Shown here: piece after piece, positions 38,827-49,264 of the stretch | Numbering within the stretch: position 1 is the first letter of the stretch | How the letters are laid out: every line of letters begins with the position of its first letter | Assembly (NCBI GenBank): GCA_003232385.1 | Contig: QIJE01000001.1 | Location: 62,001 to 126,000 of the forward strand | Direction: 5' to 3' | DNA length: 64,000 bases | Origin: a bacterium | GTDB lineage: Bacteria > SZUA-79 > Acidulodesulfobacterales > Acidulodesulfobacteraceae | Notes under the pieces: generated by a model | Database searches by the model: none | The model's input: only the letters and a program-made list of their open reading frames with translations | What the model was told of the DNA's origin: nothing | Translations under genes and position numbers: made by a program

Positions 38827-41493
38827 TCAATGAGCCTCCGTCCAGTTTTTACCGATTCCGACATTTACGACAAGGGGAACGTTTTTCAGTAAATTTTTAT
38901 CCGTCATAATCTTGGAAACCATATTTTTAAGGTCGTCCTTTAAAGATTCTTTTACCTCAAATATCAGTTCGTCATGCACCTGAAGTATCATTTTAGCGTC
39001 CTCTTTTAATGCGGGTATACTTTTAAGGGTGTTATAAATATTAACCATTGCAATTTTTATTATATCGGCGGCAGTACCCTGAATGGGGGCATTTATCGCT
39101 GCCCTTTTGGGAAACAACGCCGAATTTTTTACCTTAGAATTAATACTTTCGACGTAGCACTTTCTCCCGAAGGCCGTCTTGACGAATCCGTCGCGTTTAG
39201 CCTCTGCAACCGTTCGCTCCATATAATCCTTGATAGCGGAATGGTTTTTAAAATATAAATCTATATAAAGTTTAGCCTCCTCTACGGATATTCCAAGTTC
39301 TTTCGACAACCCGAAAGAACTCATTCCGTAAATTATTCCAAAGTTGATCGTCTTCGCCCTTCTTCTCATAGTTTGGTCCACTTCGCCGACCGTCGTCTTG
39401 AATATTTCCGAGGCTGTCTTTGCGTGAATATCCTCGTTATTCAGGAAACTTTGAATTAAGGCCCTATCTCCCGAAATAGATGCCATAACCCTCAAATCTA
39501 TTTGGGAATAGTCCACTGACAGTAATAAAAACCCTGGTTTTGCTATAAACGATTGTCTTATTTTACTGCCTTCGTTATCGGAAACCGGAATATTTTGAAG
39601 ATTAGGGCTCTGGCTGGCGAGCCTGCCGGTAGAAGTGGTGGTTTGAGAAAATGACGTATGGACCCTGCCGTCTTTGCCTATTTCTCTTAAAAGCACATCT
39701 ACGAATGATGTCTTAAGCTTTACCTTATTTCTATATGATATAACGCAGTCTATAAATAAAAGATAATCTTTTAACGTATCATCGTCATTATCCTTGAGGA
39801 TCATTTCAAACCGGGACTTTAAGGCTTGTAAAACCTCTATATCGGTACTGTTCTTTTTTATCCTGTTGAACTTCATTTCGTCGAACATAACCTTACTTAA
39901 CTGTTTAGGAGAGCTTACATTAAATTCTCTTCCTGCAATTTTGTGAATTATACCGATAAGCTTTTTAGAATCCGATTCATAAGACGCCGATAAAGGCATA
40001 AGAATATTCCTATCTACCATAAAACCGGTATGTTCCATGTCCGCTAAGACCATAGAAAGAGGCATATCTACATTGTAAAATAGGTATTTTAGACCGGAGT
40101 CTCTCCCTATTTCCGCCTTTAAAAACCTATATAATCCGTGGATTAAAAAAGCTTTATTATTAATATATTCGGAACCTGAAGCGTTCAAATAGCCCTCAAA
40201 TTCACCCTCTATGTCGGCAAGACTATGCGAATGCTTTATGGGATTCAAAAGATAGGATGCGATTTTTATATCAAAATAAAGGTTGTTTAACTCAATTCCG
40301 TTATCCCTTAGAAACGACCTTATCGCATTAAGACCGTGTCCTATTTTGCAGACCGAATCATTTTGCAATAAATCCACTATCTCGGTATTTTCGGCAATAT
40401 TTGTTAAATCAAACGATACCGCTCCGATGGCTTTATGATATATATATATTAGATTAAATTCATTGTCGAACAATCCTTTCTTTTTATCGTTAAAATCTAT
40501 AAATATGGAAAGAATGTCCGTATCCCCTTTGTCGTCGTCATTTTCATATTTTTTATCTTCAGGGGCTGCTTTAAAATTCTTTAATAAAGAATTAAGCTCA
40601 AGCCTTTTAAAAATTTCATAGAGCCCGGCATCATCTCTTTTTCTCAATGCGAAATCGTCTAAGGAGTTCTTTCGACGCCCTTCCCATACGGCGAGTTTAT
40701 CCGAATGCGGCGTAAAATAGGCATCGACCAATTTTATATCCTTGTAGAACGAGGCGAGCTCTAAACTTTTATATGCTTCTTCCTTGTGATTTAACAACGA
40801 TTCCTTAAGTTTAAGCTTTTTAAGCGAATCTATATTATTATAAATACCGTTTAAACTTCCATATTCTTTTATCAAGCCGAAAGCCGTTTTCTCGCCTATA
40901 CCTTTAATTCCCGGAATATTATCGGATGCATCACCCATTAATGCAAGAACATAGCGGTATTTATCCGGCTTTATCTCATGTTCCTTTTCAAAATCCGATT
41001 TTGTAATGACCTTATTTTTAAGGGCGTCATATATAAAAACTCTATCTGACAATAACTGCTTTAAATCTTTATCGCTGCTTACTATGCAAATGCTAATAGA
41101 AAAATCGTCTGCAAAGTTATCTACTATGCACGCAATTAAATCGTCCGCCTCGTAACCGTTAAGCCTAAATGTTTCAAACCCCAGCAAATACGAAATATCC
41201 GTTAAAGAATTAACTTGGGAAAGCAGGTCCTCCGGCATTCCTTTTCTGTTGGCTTTATATGCTTCATAAGATTGTTTTCTGAGGCTTTCGCGGGAATCAA
41301 AAAGGCATGCTCCATAGCTTATATTAGCTTCCTTGATGAGTTTCATGAGCATTCTCGTATAGCCCAACGAAGCTCCCGTCGGTTCGCCTTTAGAGTTGGT
41401 AAGGGGAGGCATTGCATAGTAAGCTCGATAAAAATATGAACTGGAATCTATTAAAAACAGGTCGGCTTTAACAACGGCTTTTTCCATTATCAT
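38827..41493 (-). CDS. polA: DNA polymerase I
   Basis: 888 aa; 5' nuclease domain plus pol motifs (LLSVDYSQIDLRVMA, RRRAKTINFGIIYGMS, QVHDELIFE). Confidence 0.96.
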   Translation of the reverse strand: MIMEKAVVKADLFLIDSSSYFYRAYYAMPPLTNSKGEPTGASLGYTRMLMKLIKEANISYGACLFDSRESLRKQSYEAYKANRKGMPEDLLSQVNSLTDISYLLGFETFRLNGYEADDLIACIVDNFADDFSISICIVSSDKDLKQLLSDRVFIYDALKNKVITKSDFEKEHEIKPDKYRYVLALMGDASDNIPGIKGIGEKTAFGLIKEYGSLNGIYNNIDSLKKLKLKESLLNHKEEAYKSLELASFYKDIKLVDAYFTPHSDKLAVWEGRRKNSLDDFALRKRDDAGLYEIFKRLELNSLLKNFKAAPEDKKYENDDDKGDTDILSIFIDFNDKKKGLFDNEFNLIYIYHKAIGAVSFDLTNIAENTEIVDLLQNDSVCKIGHGLNAIRSFLRDNGIELNNLYFDIKIASYLLNPIKHSHSLADIEGEFEGYLNASGSEYINNKAFLIHGLYRFLKAEIGRDSGLKYLFYNVDMPLSMVLADMEHTGFMVDRNILMPLSASYESDSKKLIGIIHKIAGREFNVSSPKQLSKVMFDEMKFNRIKKNSTDIEVLQALKSRFEMILKDNDDDTLKDYLLFIDCVISYRNKVKLKTSFVDVLLREIGKDGRVHTSFSQTTTSTGRLASQSPNLQNIPVSDNEGSKIRQSFIAKPGFLLLSVDYSQIDLRVMASISGDRALIQSFLNNEDIHAKTASEIFKTTVGEVDQTMRRRAKTINFGIIYGMSSFGLSKELGISVEEAKLYIDLYFKNHSAIKDYMERTVAEAKRDGFVKTAFGRKCYVESINSKVKNSALFPKRAAINAPIQGTAADIIKIAMVNIYNTLKSIPALKEDAKMILQVHDELIFEVKESLKDDLKNMVSKIMTDKNLLKNVPLVVNVGIGKNWTEAH

Positions 41494-41910
41494 TCAAGGC
41501 TTTTTAACGTCTAAAACATGAGTAAAAGCAAATCTATCACCTAATCTTTCACCTTCCGGACTCTTTACGGTAAAGTAAATCTCGACGGAGTATATAAAAA
41601 TGCCGACTACCACAAGCAGAAAATAGCCTATAAACGGTATAAACGCAAACAAAAGCGGGATGACTAGAAAAGAGTTTCTGATAATCGATTCTTTAAACTC
41701 GGGTCTTTTTTCACCTAATGTCATGACGACCTTCAGCCCGGTAATTTTTTTCCCGAGACTCTCTCCATCGAATAAGCCGTCCGAAATTAAAATATACATA
41801 ATCCCCGCTATAAAACCGAACGGATAAAAAATCTCGCTTAAAAAACAAAATATCAGTAAATCAATGGTTTTGGCAATAAACCTATGAAGTATATTCGCTT
41901 TATCATTCAT
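41494..41910 (-). CDS. RDD family membrane protein
   Basis: RFIAKTIDLLIFCFL...GESLGKKITGLKVV. Confidence 0.82.
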   Translation of the reverse strand: MNDKANILHRFIAKTIDLLIFCFLSEIFYPFGFIAGIMYILISDGLFDGESLGKKITGLKVVMTLGEKRPEFKESIIRNSFLVIPLLFAFIPFIGYFLLVVVGIFIYSVEIYFTVKSPEGERLGDRFAFTHVLDVKKP

Positions 41911-41969
41911 AAATTAAACTAATATTTAATATATATTATGACGAACATAAATATGCAACCGTCAGTTCG

Positions 41970-43088
41970 TTATTTATCGGATAGTCTTTTTTTGACAATA
42001 GGCTCATAGACGCAATACGGCTCTTCTTCCATATAATCTCCACTCTCGTAATATGCCCTCGCTCTGCACCCTTCACATACTTTTTTATACTCGCAAATTC
42101 CGCATTTGCCCTTTAATAACCCCGTATCTCTTAGATTCAAAAAGATTTCAGAATTATTCCATATGTCGCCCACATTCTGCTTTGTAACATCCCCGGCCTG
42201 AACAGGCAAGTATCCGCACGGTTGAACAACGCCTTTTCTTGATATGAACATGACCCCGCTTCCCGCTAAACATCCCCTCGTAACCGCCGCCATGCCGTGA
42301 GTCTCCGGGCTGATAGTTATGCCCTCGTCTTTAGCCCTTTTATGCATTATCCTAAAAAAATGGGGGGCGCATGTAGCCTTTAACTCTATTATACCCCTTA
42401 ATTCCATAGTTTTGTCATAAAACCATGACAATATATCTTCATATTTTTGTTTATCCAACATTTGCGAATCAACGATTTGAACCCCGCATCCGACGGGTAC
42501 TAACATAAATATATGCAAGGCTTTTATATTATTGCTTAAAGCTAATTTTAATATATCTTCGACCTCATCCTCGTTATGTCTCGTAATAGTAGTATTTATC
42601 TGAACCTCGATATCTTCGTTCTGTAAATTTTTGATACCTTTAAATGCACTTTCGAAAGAACCGGATATCATCCTGAACGTATCGTGAGTCTCAGAATTAG
42701 CACCGTCAAGGCTTACCGAAACCCTTTTTATCCCGCTTTCTTTAATGCGCTTCGCAATCTTTTCGTCCACTAACGTTCCGTTTGTCGCAAGAGCTACCCG
42801 AAAACCTTTTTGAACGGCATAGCCGACAATATCAAAAATATCATCCCTATAAAGCGGCTCTCCGCCGGTTAAAATAAGTATCGGACGGCTAAATTTACTC
42901 AACTCGTCTATTACGTTAAAGCATTTTTCGGTCGAAAGTTCATCTCCCTGCCTTTCCGACTGCGCCTCTGCCCTGCAATGGATGCATTTTAAATTACATC
43001 TTGCGGTCAACTCCCAGAAAACCAATCTAAGCCCGTTTTTTTCCGACATATGCATACCGCTGCCGTGCATCAAATTACTACTTTGCAT
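41970..43088 (-). CDS. ahbD: Radical SAM/SPASM heme synthase AhbD-like
   Basis: CNLKCIHC motif, TGGEPL, CGICEYKKVCEGCRARAYYESGDYMEEEPYC; clustered with ahbC/hemA/hemC. Confidence 0.83.
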   Translation of the reverse strand: MQSSNLMHGSGMHMSEKNGLRLVFWELTARCNLKCIHCRAEAQSERQGDELSTEKCFNVIDELSKFSRPILILTGGEPLYRDDIFDIVGYAVQKGFRVALATNGTLVDEKIAKRIKESGIKRVSVSLDGANSETHDTFRMISGSFESAFKGIKNLQNEDIEVQINTTITRHNEDEVEDILKLALSNNIKALHIFMLVPVGCGVQIVDSQMLDKQKYEDILSWFYDKTMELRGIIELKATCAPHFFRIMHKRAKDEGITISPETHGMAAVTRGCLAGSGVMFISRKGVVQPCGYLPVQAGDVTKQNVGDIWNNSEIFLNLRDTGLLKGKCGICEYKKVCEGCRARAYYESGDYMEEEPYCVYEPIVKKRLSDK

Positions 43089-44268
43089 CGTATATCTCCT
43101 CGTCCGTTAAATAGCAGGCGGGGTCGGGTGACCATAAATCTCCCTCTTTTGCCTCTGACCTGACTCTGAAATTGCCGTTACAAACATCAAGCCATTTGCA
43201 ATTCCTGCATTTTCCCTTAACGTATGCCTTTTTATCTTTAAGCTGCTTCATAAGCGGATTAGAGGTATCCGTCCATATATCGCTGAATTTTCTTTCCTTA
43301 ACGTTACCGAAAGAATAATACCTCCAGAACTGGTCGGCATAAACCTCCCCGTCCCAACTTACACAACCTATCCCGACGCCGGAACTATTGCCTCCGTTCA
43401 TCTTAAGTAGACTCATGACATTTTCGGCTTCTTCTTTTTTACCTTCTCTCAAAAGCTTTAAGTAAATATACGGCCCGTCGGCATGATTATCGACAGTAAG
43501 AATTTCTTTACGATTATCCCTAGAATAGATTTCTTTAGTAAGCTCCAATATCGTATCGACTGTTCGCCTTGTCTCTTCCGACGATAAATCCTCGTCCATA
43601 AGCTTCGTCCCTCTTCCGGCATAAACAAGATGATAGAAACAGGCTCTAGGGATATTTTCTTCCTCTAAAAGTCTAAAAATACCCGGAATTTCTTGTGCAT
43701 TTCTTTTATTTATCGTAAACCTCAATCCTACCTTAATTCCCGCCTCTCTGGCATTATTAATACCGCTAATTGCATCCCTAAACGCTCCCTTTTTACCCCT
43801 GAATTTATCGTGAACGGTCTCAAGTCCGTCAAGACTTATGCCTACATACGACAATCCTACTTTTTTTAACTCTGCGGCAAGTTCTTTCGTAATGAGGGTT
43901 CCGTTGGTTGAAATAACGGCCCTCATCCCTTTTGATTTTGCATAAAAGCACAGGTCTAAAAAATGAGGATGCATTAACGGCTCTCCGCCGGAAAAAAGCA
44001 TAACGGGAGAACCGAATGACGAGGCGTCGTCTATGAATGCTCTTCCCTCTTCAAGCGTAAGCTCGTCATTGTATTTTACGTTTTTGGATTGCGAATAACA
44101 ATGAATGCAATTCAGATTGCACGTCCTTATCATGTTCCAGACAATTACCGGTTTTTTGTCTTTCGAAAACTGTAAAAGATGCGAGGGCAGTTTGTTTGAC
44201 ATGCGCCCGTAACGAAGAGCATCCGAGGCATGAACCCCGCCGCAATAAAGTTTAGATATTCCTATCAT
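43078..44268 (-). CDS. ahbC: Radical SAM 12,18-didecarboxysiroheme deacetylase AhbC-like
   Basis: MIGISKLYCGGVHASDALRYGR, CNLNCIHCYSQS, CRNCKWLDVCNGNFRVRSEA, GDLWSPDPACYLTDEEI. Confidence 0.87.
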   Translation of the reverse strand: MIGISKLYCGGVHASDALRYGRMSNKLPSHLLQFSKDKKPVIVWNMIRTCNLNCIHCYSQSKNVKYNDELTLEEGRAFIDDASSFGSPVMLFSGGEPLMHPHFLDLCFYAKSKGMRAVISTNGTLITKELAAELKKVGLSYVGISLDGLETVHDKFRGKKGAFRDAISGINNAREAGIKVGLRFTINKRNAQEIPGIFRLLEEENIPRACFYHLVYAGRGTKLMDEDLSSEETRRTVDTILELTKEIYSRDNRKEILTVDNHADGPYIYLKLLREGKKEEAENVMSLLKMNGGNSSGVGIGCVSWDGEVYADQFWRYYSFGNVKERKFSDIWTDTSNPLMKQLKDKKAYVKGKCRNCKWLDVCNGNFRVRSEAKEGDLWSPDPACYLTDEEIYDAK

Positions 44269-45933
44269 TTACAACCGTTCCTCAATTTTAATCTTTGTTT
44301 TTTTATAAAAACTTACTATTCCGTCAACCAATGAATTTATATTGACCTCTTTAGCTATTATATCAGATTTAATACCAAATCCCAACGCATATTTAGCCGT
44401 CTTCTCTCCAATACTTGCAAACTTGATACCGGAGCCTATGACCGATTTTAAGAGCCCCTTCCGAATATCTTCTATCGAATTAACAAAATTTTCTACGGTA
44501 GAATAACTGGTGAAGCTGACTACAAAAGAGTTTAAATCTAAATCGTCCGGAAGCCCGATGTTTTTATGGGTTCCCCGTTTATGTCCATTGTTATCACCGT
44601 CTATCTTAATGAGCGGGCTAAAAATCTCATATATTCGTTCCTTTGATTTTTCCGGCAAAACCGTTTCGTAAACGAGCAAATTCTCGACAATTGCCCCTTT
44701 ATGCACGAGAAATTCCGAAAGTTCGTTATTTATTTTAGATGCCTGAGGAAAAAGTATTTTTTTACGTTTAAGTTCGGTATCTTTTAAGGCATTGATTATC
44801 CCTATTTGGGAATGTTCTACGGGGATAATATCAGGAACTATACCATACTTTTTTAATTCCATCGATGAAACTTTACCTACGGAAATTATTTTCTTTTCGA
44901 AAAGAGACCTGGCATCTAATCCTTTTGAGAAAAAATGTTCAAAAAAAGCCGAAACGGCATTCGTACTTGTAAAAATGAGATAATCATAATCTTTAATATC
45001 GTTTATAGCGGTATCTATTTTAGCTTTATCAATATTTCCGCCGTCTTTAACGATATTAATAAGGGGCAAGCTTACCGCAAACGCCCCGAGGTCATTAAGC
45101 TTTTCGGAAAATGTACCGGACTGGCCCTCTCCCCTGGTAACTATTATTTTTAAACCGCTTAGCGGTCTATTCTCGAACCAGCTTAATGTATCTCTCAATT
45201 TTACCACATTCCCTACAATTAGTATTAACGGGCTTTTTAGACCTTTTTTTTTGACTTCGTCCGTTATCGTGTTTAGCGTTCCGACCGCCGCCCTTTGGTT
45301 TAAAGTTGTCCCTTCCTGGACGACGGCGCAGGGTGTGTTTTTATCCTTGCCTGCATTAATTATATTTCCGACAATAGAATCTAAATTTTTATATCCCATT
45401 AAAACTACTATGGTATCGGCTCCGGATAGCCCTTTCCAGTTTATCGTACTTTTCTTCTTATGCTCTCCCTCATGTCCTGTAACGATTGCAACCGTAGAGG
45501 CATAATCCCTGTGTGTCAGGGGTATACCCGCATAAGCCGGAACTGCAAAAGACGAAGAGATACCGGGAATTACCTCAAAAGGAATATTGTCTTTAAAAAG
45601 CTTTTCGGCCTCTTCCCCGCCTCTTCCGAATAAATACGGATCTCCCCCCTTAAGCCTTAAAACAACCTTGTTTTCCCCTGCTTTTTCCGTCAAAAGCTCA
45701 TTTATCGAATGCTGCGGAAGGGTATGGTTTGATGACCTTTTGCCGGCATAAATTATCTCGCATCCGTCCTTCGCGTAAGATAAAATATCCTCGGAAATTA
45801 AACTATCGTATACTATGACGTCTGCCTTGCCTAAAATCTGTTTTACCCTTAACGTCAATAGTCCCGGATCGCCGGGTCCCGCTCCGGCAATATAAACTTT
45901 GCCCTCTTTTATGTCTTCATTCATCTGTTTCAA
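44269..45933 (-). CDS. Uroporphyrinogen-III C-methyltransferase/uroporphyrinogen-III synthase fusion
   Basis: VYIAGAGPGDPGLLTLRV, LKGGDPYLFGRGGEEAE (CobA) followed by HemD-like half. Confidence 0.92.
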   Translation of the reverse strand: MKQMNEDIKEGKVYIAGAGPGDPGLLTLRVKQILGKADVIVYDSLISEDILSYAKDGCEIIYAGKRSSNHTLPQHSINELLTEKAGENKVVLRLKGGDPYLFGRGGEEAEKLFKDNIPFEVIPGISSSFAVPAYAGIPLTHRDYASTVAIVTGHEGEHKKKSTINWKGLSGADTIVVLMGYKNLDSIVGNIINAGKDKNTPCAVVQEGTTLNQRAAVGTLNTITDEVKKKGLKSPLILIVGNVVKLRDTLSWFENRPLSGLKIIVTRGEGQSGTFSEKLNDLGAFAVSLPLINIVKDGGNIDKAKIDTAINDIKDYDYLIFTSTNAVSAFFEHFFSKGLDARSLFEKKIISVGKVSSMELKKYGIVPDIIPVEHSQIGIINALKDTELKRKKILFPQASKINNELSEFLVHKGAIVENLLVYETVLPEKSKERIYEIFSPLIKIDGDNNGHKRGTHKNIGLPDDLDLNSFVVSFTSYSTVENFVNSIEDIRKGLLKSVIGSGIKFASIGEKTAKYALGFGIKSDIIAKEVNINSLVDGIVSFYKKTKIKIEERL

Positions 45934-45997
45934 TCCCCTTTTTATGCTCTATAAGGCGCTTTCTCGCCCGCATGAATAATTGTATAATCTCTCTTCG

Positions 45998-46966
45998 CTA
46001 AGACAAATCGTCGACGATATTTTTACTTAATATCTCTAAACCGCCTTTATCTATAAGCCTCAGAGCCAAACTATTGCCTATATTCTCATAATCCCCTCTG
46101 TCTCCTTCAAGTTCGTCTTCCAAATATTCCCCATATATGTTGGAGACAAAACATTTAATACGTAAATTGTCCTCTTTCAAATAAGCATAAGCGCCTACGG
46201 GGGATGCGCAGCCGCAATTCAACTTCTTGATGCAGGCCCTTTCCGCAAAAACGCAAACAAGGGTATCCTCATCGTTCAAGTGTGAAACAGCCCCTTTAAT
46301 ATCTTCCCTGCCGGCTTTATATTCAATAGCGATTACTCCCTGTCCGCACTGCGGTATAAACTTAAGCGGGTCTAAATATATATCTATATGCGATGCCAAA
46401 TTAAGCCTTATAAGACCGCTTGAGGATAAGACTATCGCATCAAAAAGCCCGCTTTTTAATTTCTCCAACCTTGTATCTACATTGCCCCTTAAGGATTTAA
46501 ATATGACGTCGTCCCTAAGTTTTGCAATCAACGACCTTCTTCTTAAGCTGGAGGTTCCGATTATTGCGTGATTTTTTAACGCCGATAAGAGATGCTCAAA
46601 CGAATCCGCTTCCGAAACTCCCGATTTATCTTTCAAGATAATACAATCCCGCGGGTCGTCTCTTTTTAAAACCGCGCCTATCGTCAAGCCCTCAGGAATC
46701 ACTTGAGGAACGTCTTTCAAGCTATGTACGGCAATATCTACGTCACCGTCAAAAAGAGCCTCCTCTATCTCTTTTACGAATAGACCTTTTCCGCCGAAAC
46801 TACTTAAGGAGGCATTTAAAATCTTATCTCCCGACGTTTTTAGGGTTATTATCTCAATTTCTATATCTTCAGCAAGGTTATGATATACCCGGCTCAATTC
46901 GTTCCTTACGAGATTAGCCTGATATAACGCAAGCTTACTGCCGCGTGTTCCTATTTTAATCTTCAA
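45998..46966 (-). CDS. hemC: Hydroxymethylbilane synthase
   Basis: KIGTRGSKLALYQA, VHSLKDVP, GTSSLRRRSLI, CGCASPVGA. Confidence 0.95.
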   Translation of the reverse strand: MKIKIGTRGSKLALYQANLVRNELSRVYHNLAEDIEIEIITLKTSGDKILNASLSSFGGKGLFVKEIEEALFDGDVDIAVHSLKDVPQVIPEGLTIGAVLKRDDPRDCIILKDKSGVSEADSFEHLLSALKNHAIIGTSSLRRRSLIAKLRDDVIFKSLRGNVDTRLEKLKSGLFDAIVLSSSGLIRLNLASHIDIYLDPLKFIPQCGQGVIAIEYKAGREDIKGAVSHLNDEDTLVCVFAERACIKKLNCGCASPVGAYAYLKEDNLRIKCFVSNIYGEYLEDELEGDRGDYENIGNSLALRLIDKGGLEILSKNIVDDLS

Positions 46967-47008
46967 AATTTATCCTATTTTTCGATTGTTTACAGTTAAA
47001 TTTTATTC

Positions 47009-48388
47009 TTATTTTATTATTTTTATTCTTGATCTGCCGTCTTGTTTTTCCGAATTACGATATTCGCCGTTATCCTGCCTGCCCGTGTTCTTATCTTCAA
47101 GGTCAAGATTGAAAAGCGATTTTATCATCTCTATCAAATTTAGTCCGCCGGGGTTTAAGTAAGCTTTCTTTATCAGCATAGTAGGCTCATGAAGAATCTT
47201 ATTGGTAAGGGAATTTATTATTAAATCCTTTTCCTTTTTTTCTCCGATATACTCGGATAATTCCGTTTCCAATATGTTTTTAACCTTATTTCTCAGTGAA
47301 ATTATCACCGGAACGGCATTTAAGGATTCTTTCCAATTCATAAACTCTTTAACGTTAATCTCTATAAGCTCGCGGGCGGCATCGGCTTCCTGCCTTCTTA
47401 TCTCTACATTATCCTCTATCATTTTTCCTATATCGTCTATATCGAACAGATATACGTTGGATATTTTATTAATTTCCGGATCGATATTCCGCGGTACGGA
47501 AATATCGATCAAAAATAACGGCCTCTGCTTGCGAATCTTTATGATAGGGATTATATCATCATACTTCAACACATAATCTTTGGCACCGGTCGAACATAAA
47601 ACTATATCCGATTGCGGTAAAAATTTATAATATTCGGAAAAATCAATAACGCTTAAACACTCTTTTTCGTTCAACCCGAACGCATCTTCGATAAATTGAT
47701 GCGCTTTTTCTTTAGTCCGGTTTGCAATATATATGTTTTGCACTCCGCATTTTAGAAAATGCTTAACGGTCAGCTTTCCCATTTCTCCCGACCCGAGAAG
47801 CAAAACTTTCTTTTCGCCCAAGCTGTTAAAAATTTTCTTAGAGAGCTCTACTGCCGCATAACTGACCGATACCGGAGACGACGCTATCTTTGTCTCCGTT
47901 CTAACCGTTTTTGCACAATTAAAGGTCTTATGGAAGAGCCTGTTTAAAAACTGTCCCGTTGTTTTAAAATCACATGCCTCGTTATATGCTTCTTTAATTT
48001 GTCCCAATATCTGGGGCTCGCCTATTACCATAGAATCTAAACTCGAAGCCACTATAAATAAATGCCTTACCGCATCATTATTGAGATATACATAAAGAAG
48101 AGAATCGCGACAACCTGCTCCGAAAAAATATTCCGCAATAAAGCCCCTAATAAAGTGAGGCTCCCCTTTCACCGCACATGAAGGCAAATCCATTATAAAC
48201 TCCGTTCTGTTACATGTGGTGAGTACGACAATTCCGTTAATCAGATTTCTACCGTTTTCGCCTTTTAAATCAAGCAATTCTTTTGAAAAGCCGTATCTCA
48301 ATTCGGAGGTAATAAGCTTTTTGGAGACCACCTCTCTATTGCTTATTTCTGCCGTTTTATGGCTTAACCCTATAATTAAAATGTCCAT
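47009..48388 (-). CDS. hemA: Glutamyl-tRNA reductase
   Basis: GLSHKTAEISNRE, TCNRTEF, VGEPQILGQIKEAY, SVPRNIDPEI. Confidence 0.95.
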   Translation of the reverse strand: MDILIIGLSHKTAEISNREVVSKKLITSELRYGFSKELLDLKGENGRNLINGIVVLTTCNRTEFIMDLPSCAVKGEPHFIRGFIAEYFFGAGCRDSLLYVYLNNDAVRHLFIVASSLDSMVIGEPQILGQIKEAYNEACDFKTTGQFLNRLFHKTFNCAKTVRTETKIASSPVSVSYAAVELSKKIFNSLGEKKVLLLGSGEMGKLTVKHFLKCGVQNIYIANRTKEKAHQFIEDAFGLNEKECLSVIDFSEYYKFLPQSDIVLCSTGAKDYVLKYDDIIPIIKIRKQRPLFLIDISVPRNIDPEINKISNVYLFDIDDIGKMIEDNVEIRRQEADAARELIEINVKEFMNWKESLNAVPVIISLRNKVKNILETELSEYIGEKKEKDLIINSLTNKILHEPTMLIKKAYLNPGGLNLIEMIKSLFNLDLEDKNTGRQDNGEYRNSEKQDGRSRIKIIK

Positions 48389-48416
48389 AGCCGAGCAACC
48401 TTACCTTAAATTTTGC

Positions 48417-49259
48417 TTAAAATCCGTGAAGAGTCGGAAATAAATAAAAAGAAAAACTTAAACTAAAAAGTATAAACAAAAAACCTATCACGTTAAAAAC
48501 AGCCGCTCTTTTTCCCCTTACCCCTTTTGCTATCCTTTCGTGTAATAAAACCGCATAAATAAGCCATATAATCAGGGATATAATTTCAATAGGTTTTGCA
48601 ACGATAACGGCATTAAACAAAGAACTCGACAAATAAATTCCAAGAGCGATTCCTATAGTGATAAACGGAAATCCTATCTTCAAACACTGATAATTAATAT
48701 TATCCAACAACTCTAAATTATATCCGCTACCCGAATGAAAAACTTCGTCAAGCGAATTATCCTTCTTATCGAACAATTTCAAGCTCTTTTTAATCTTAAT
48801 TTTTCTTTCTTGAAAAATATATATCAAAGAAACCATAAAAGCAAGGGCAAAAAACGAATCGCCTATTAATATGAGTATTATGTGCGTTAAAAGTATGGTT
48901 TTATCGACACTGAACATAGCCGGTTCTATTTTAATATGAGGGACAAAGAAACCTATAAGCAAATTTACCGCAACCAAAGGAGTAACATATAAGAGGATGT
49001 ACTCCGCCCTATAGAAAAGACCGAACAATACTATAACCGTCATCAGAAGCCATGCGTTAAAAAAGACAAACCAGCCTATGTGAACGGAAGCATTAAATCC
49101 TTTAGTACTTAAAAATACAAAAAATATCAAACTTTGAAGGATAAATCCTGCGTAAATTAAAATAGTAAAAAACTTGTGCAGCTTCTTTTTTCTCGGCAAA
49201 ATAAGTGCATAAGAAAAAATATATATAAAAAACGGAATTAAATATAGTTCATTAGACAT
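48417..49259 (-). CDS. CcsA/HemX-like cytochrome c assembly membrane protein
   Basis: 280 aa multi-TM upstream of hemA; HIGWFVFFNAWLLM, LTHIILILIGDSFFALAFMVSLIYIFQER. Confidence 0.75.
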   Translation of the reverse strand: MSNELYLIPFFIYIFSYALILPRKKKLHKFFTILIYAGFILQSLIFFVFLSTKGFNASVHIGWFVFFNAWLLMTVIVLFGLFYRAEYILLYVTPLVAVNLLIGFFVPHIKIEPAMFSVDKTILLTHIILILIGDSFFALAFMVSLIYIFQERKIKIKKSLKLFDKKDNSLDEVFHSGSGYNLELLDNINYQCLKIGFPFITIGIALGIYLSSSLFNAVIVAKPIEIISLIIWLIYAVLLHERIAKGVRGKRAAVFNVIGFLFILFSLSFSFYLFPTLHGF

Positions 49260-49264
49260 TATCG

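Noticed and set aside
39400-41000. Degenerate 3'-5' exonuclease domain in PolA
   Set aside because: Loss of proofreading motifs is common in bacterial PolA homologues and is not distinctive.
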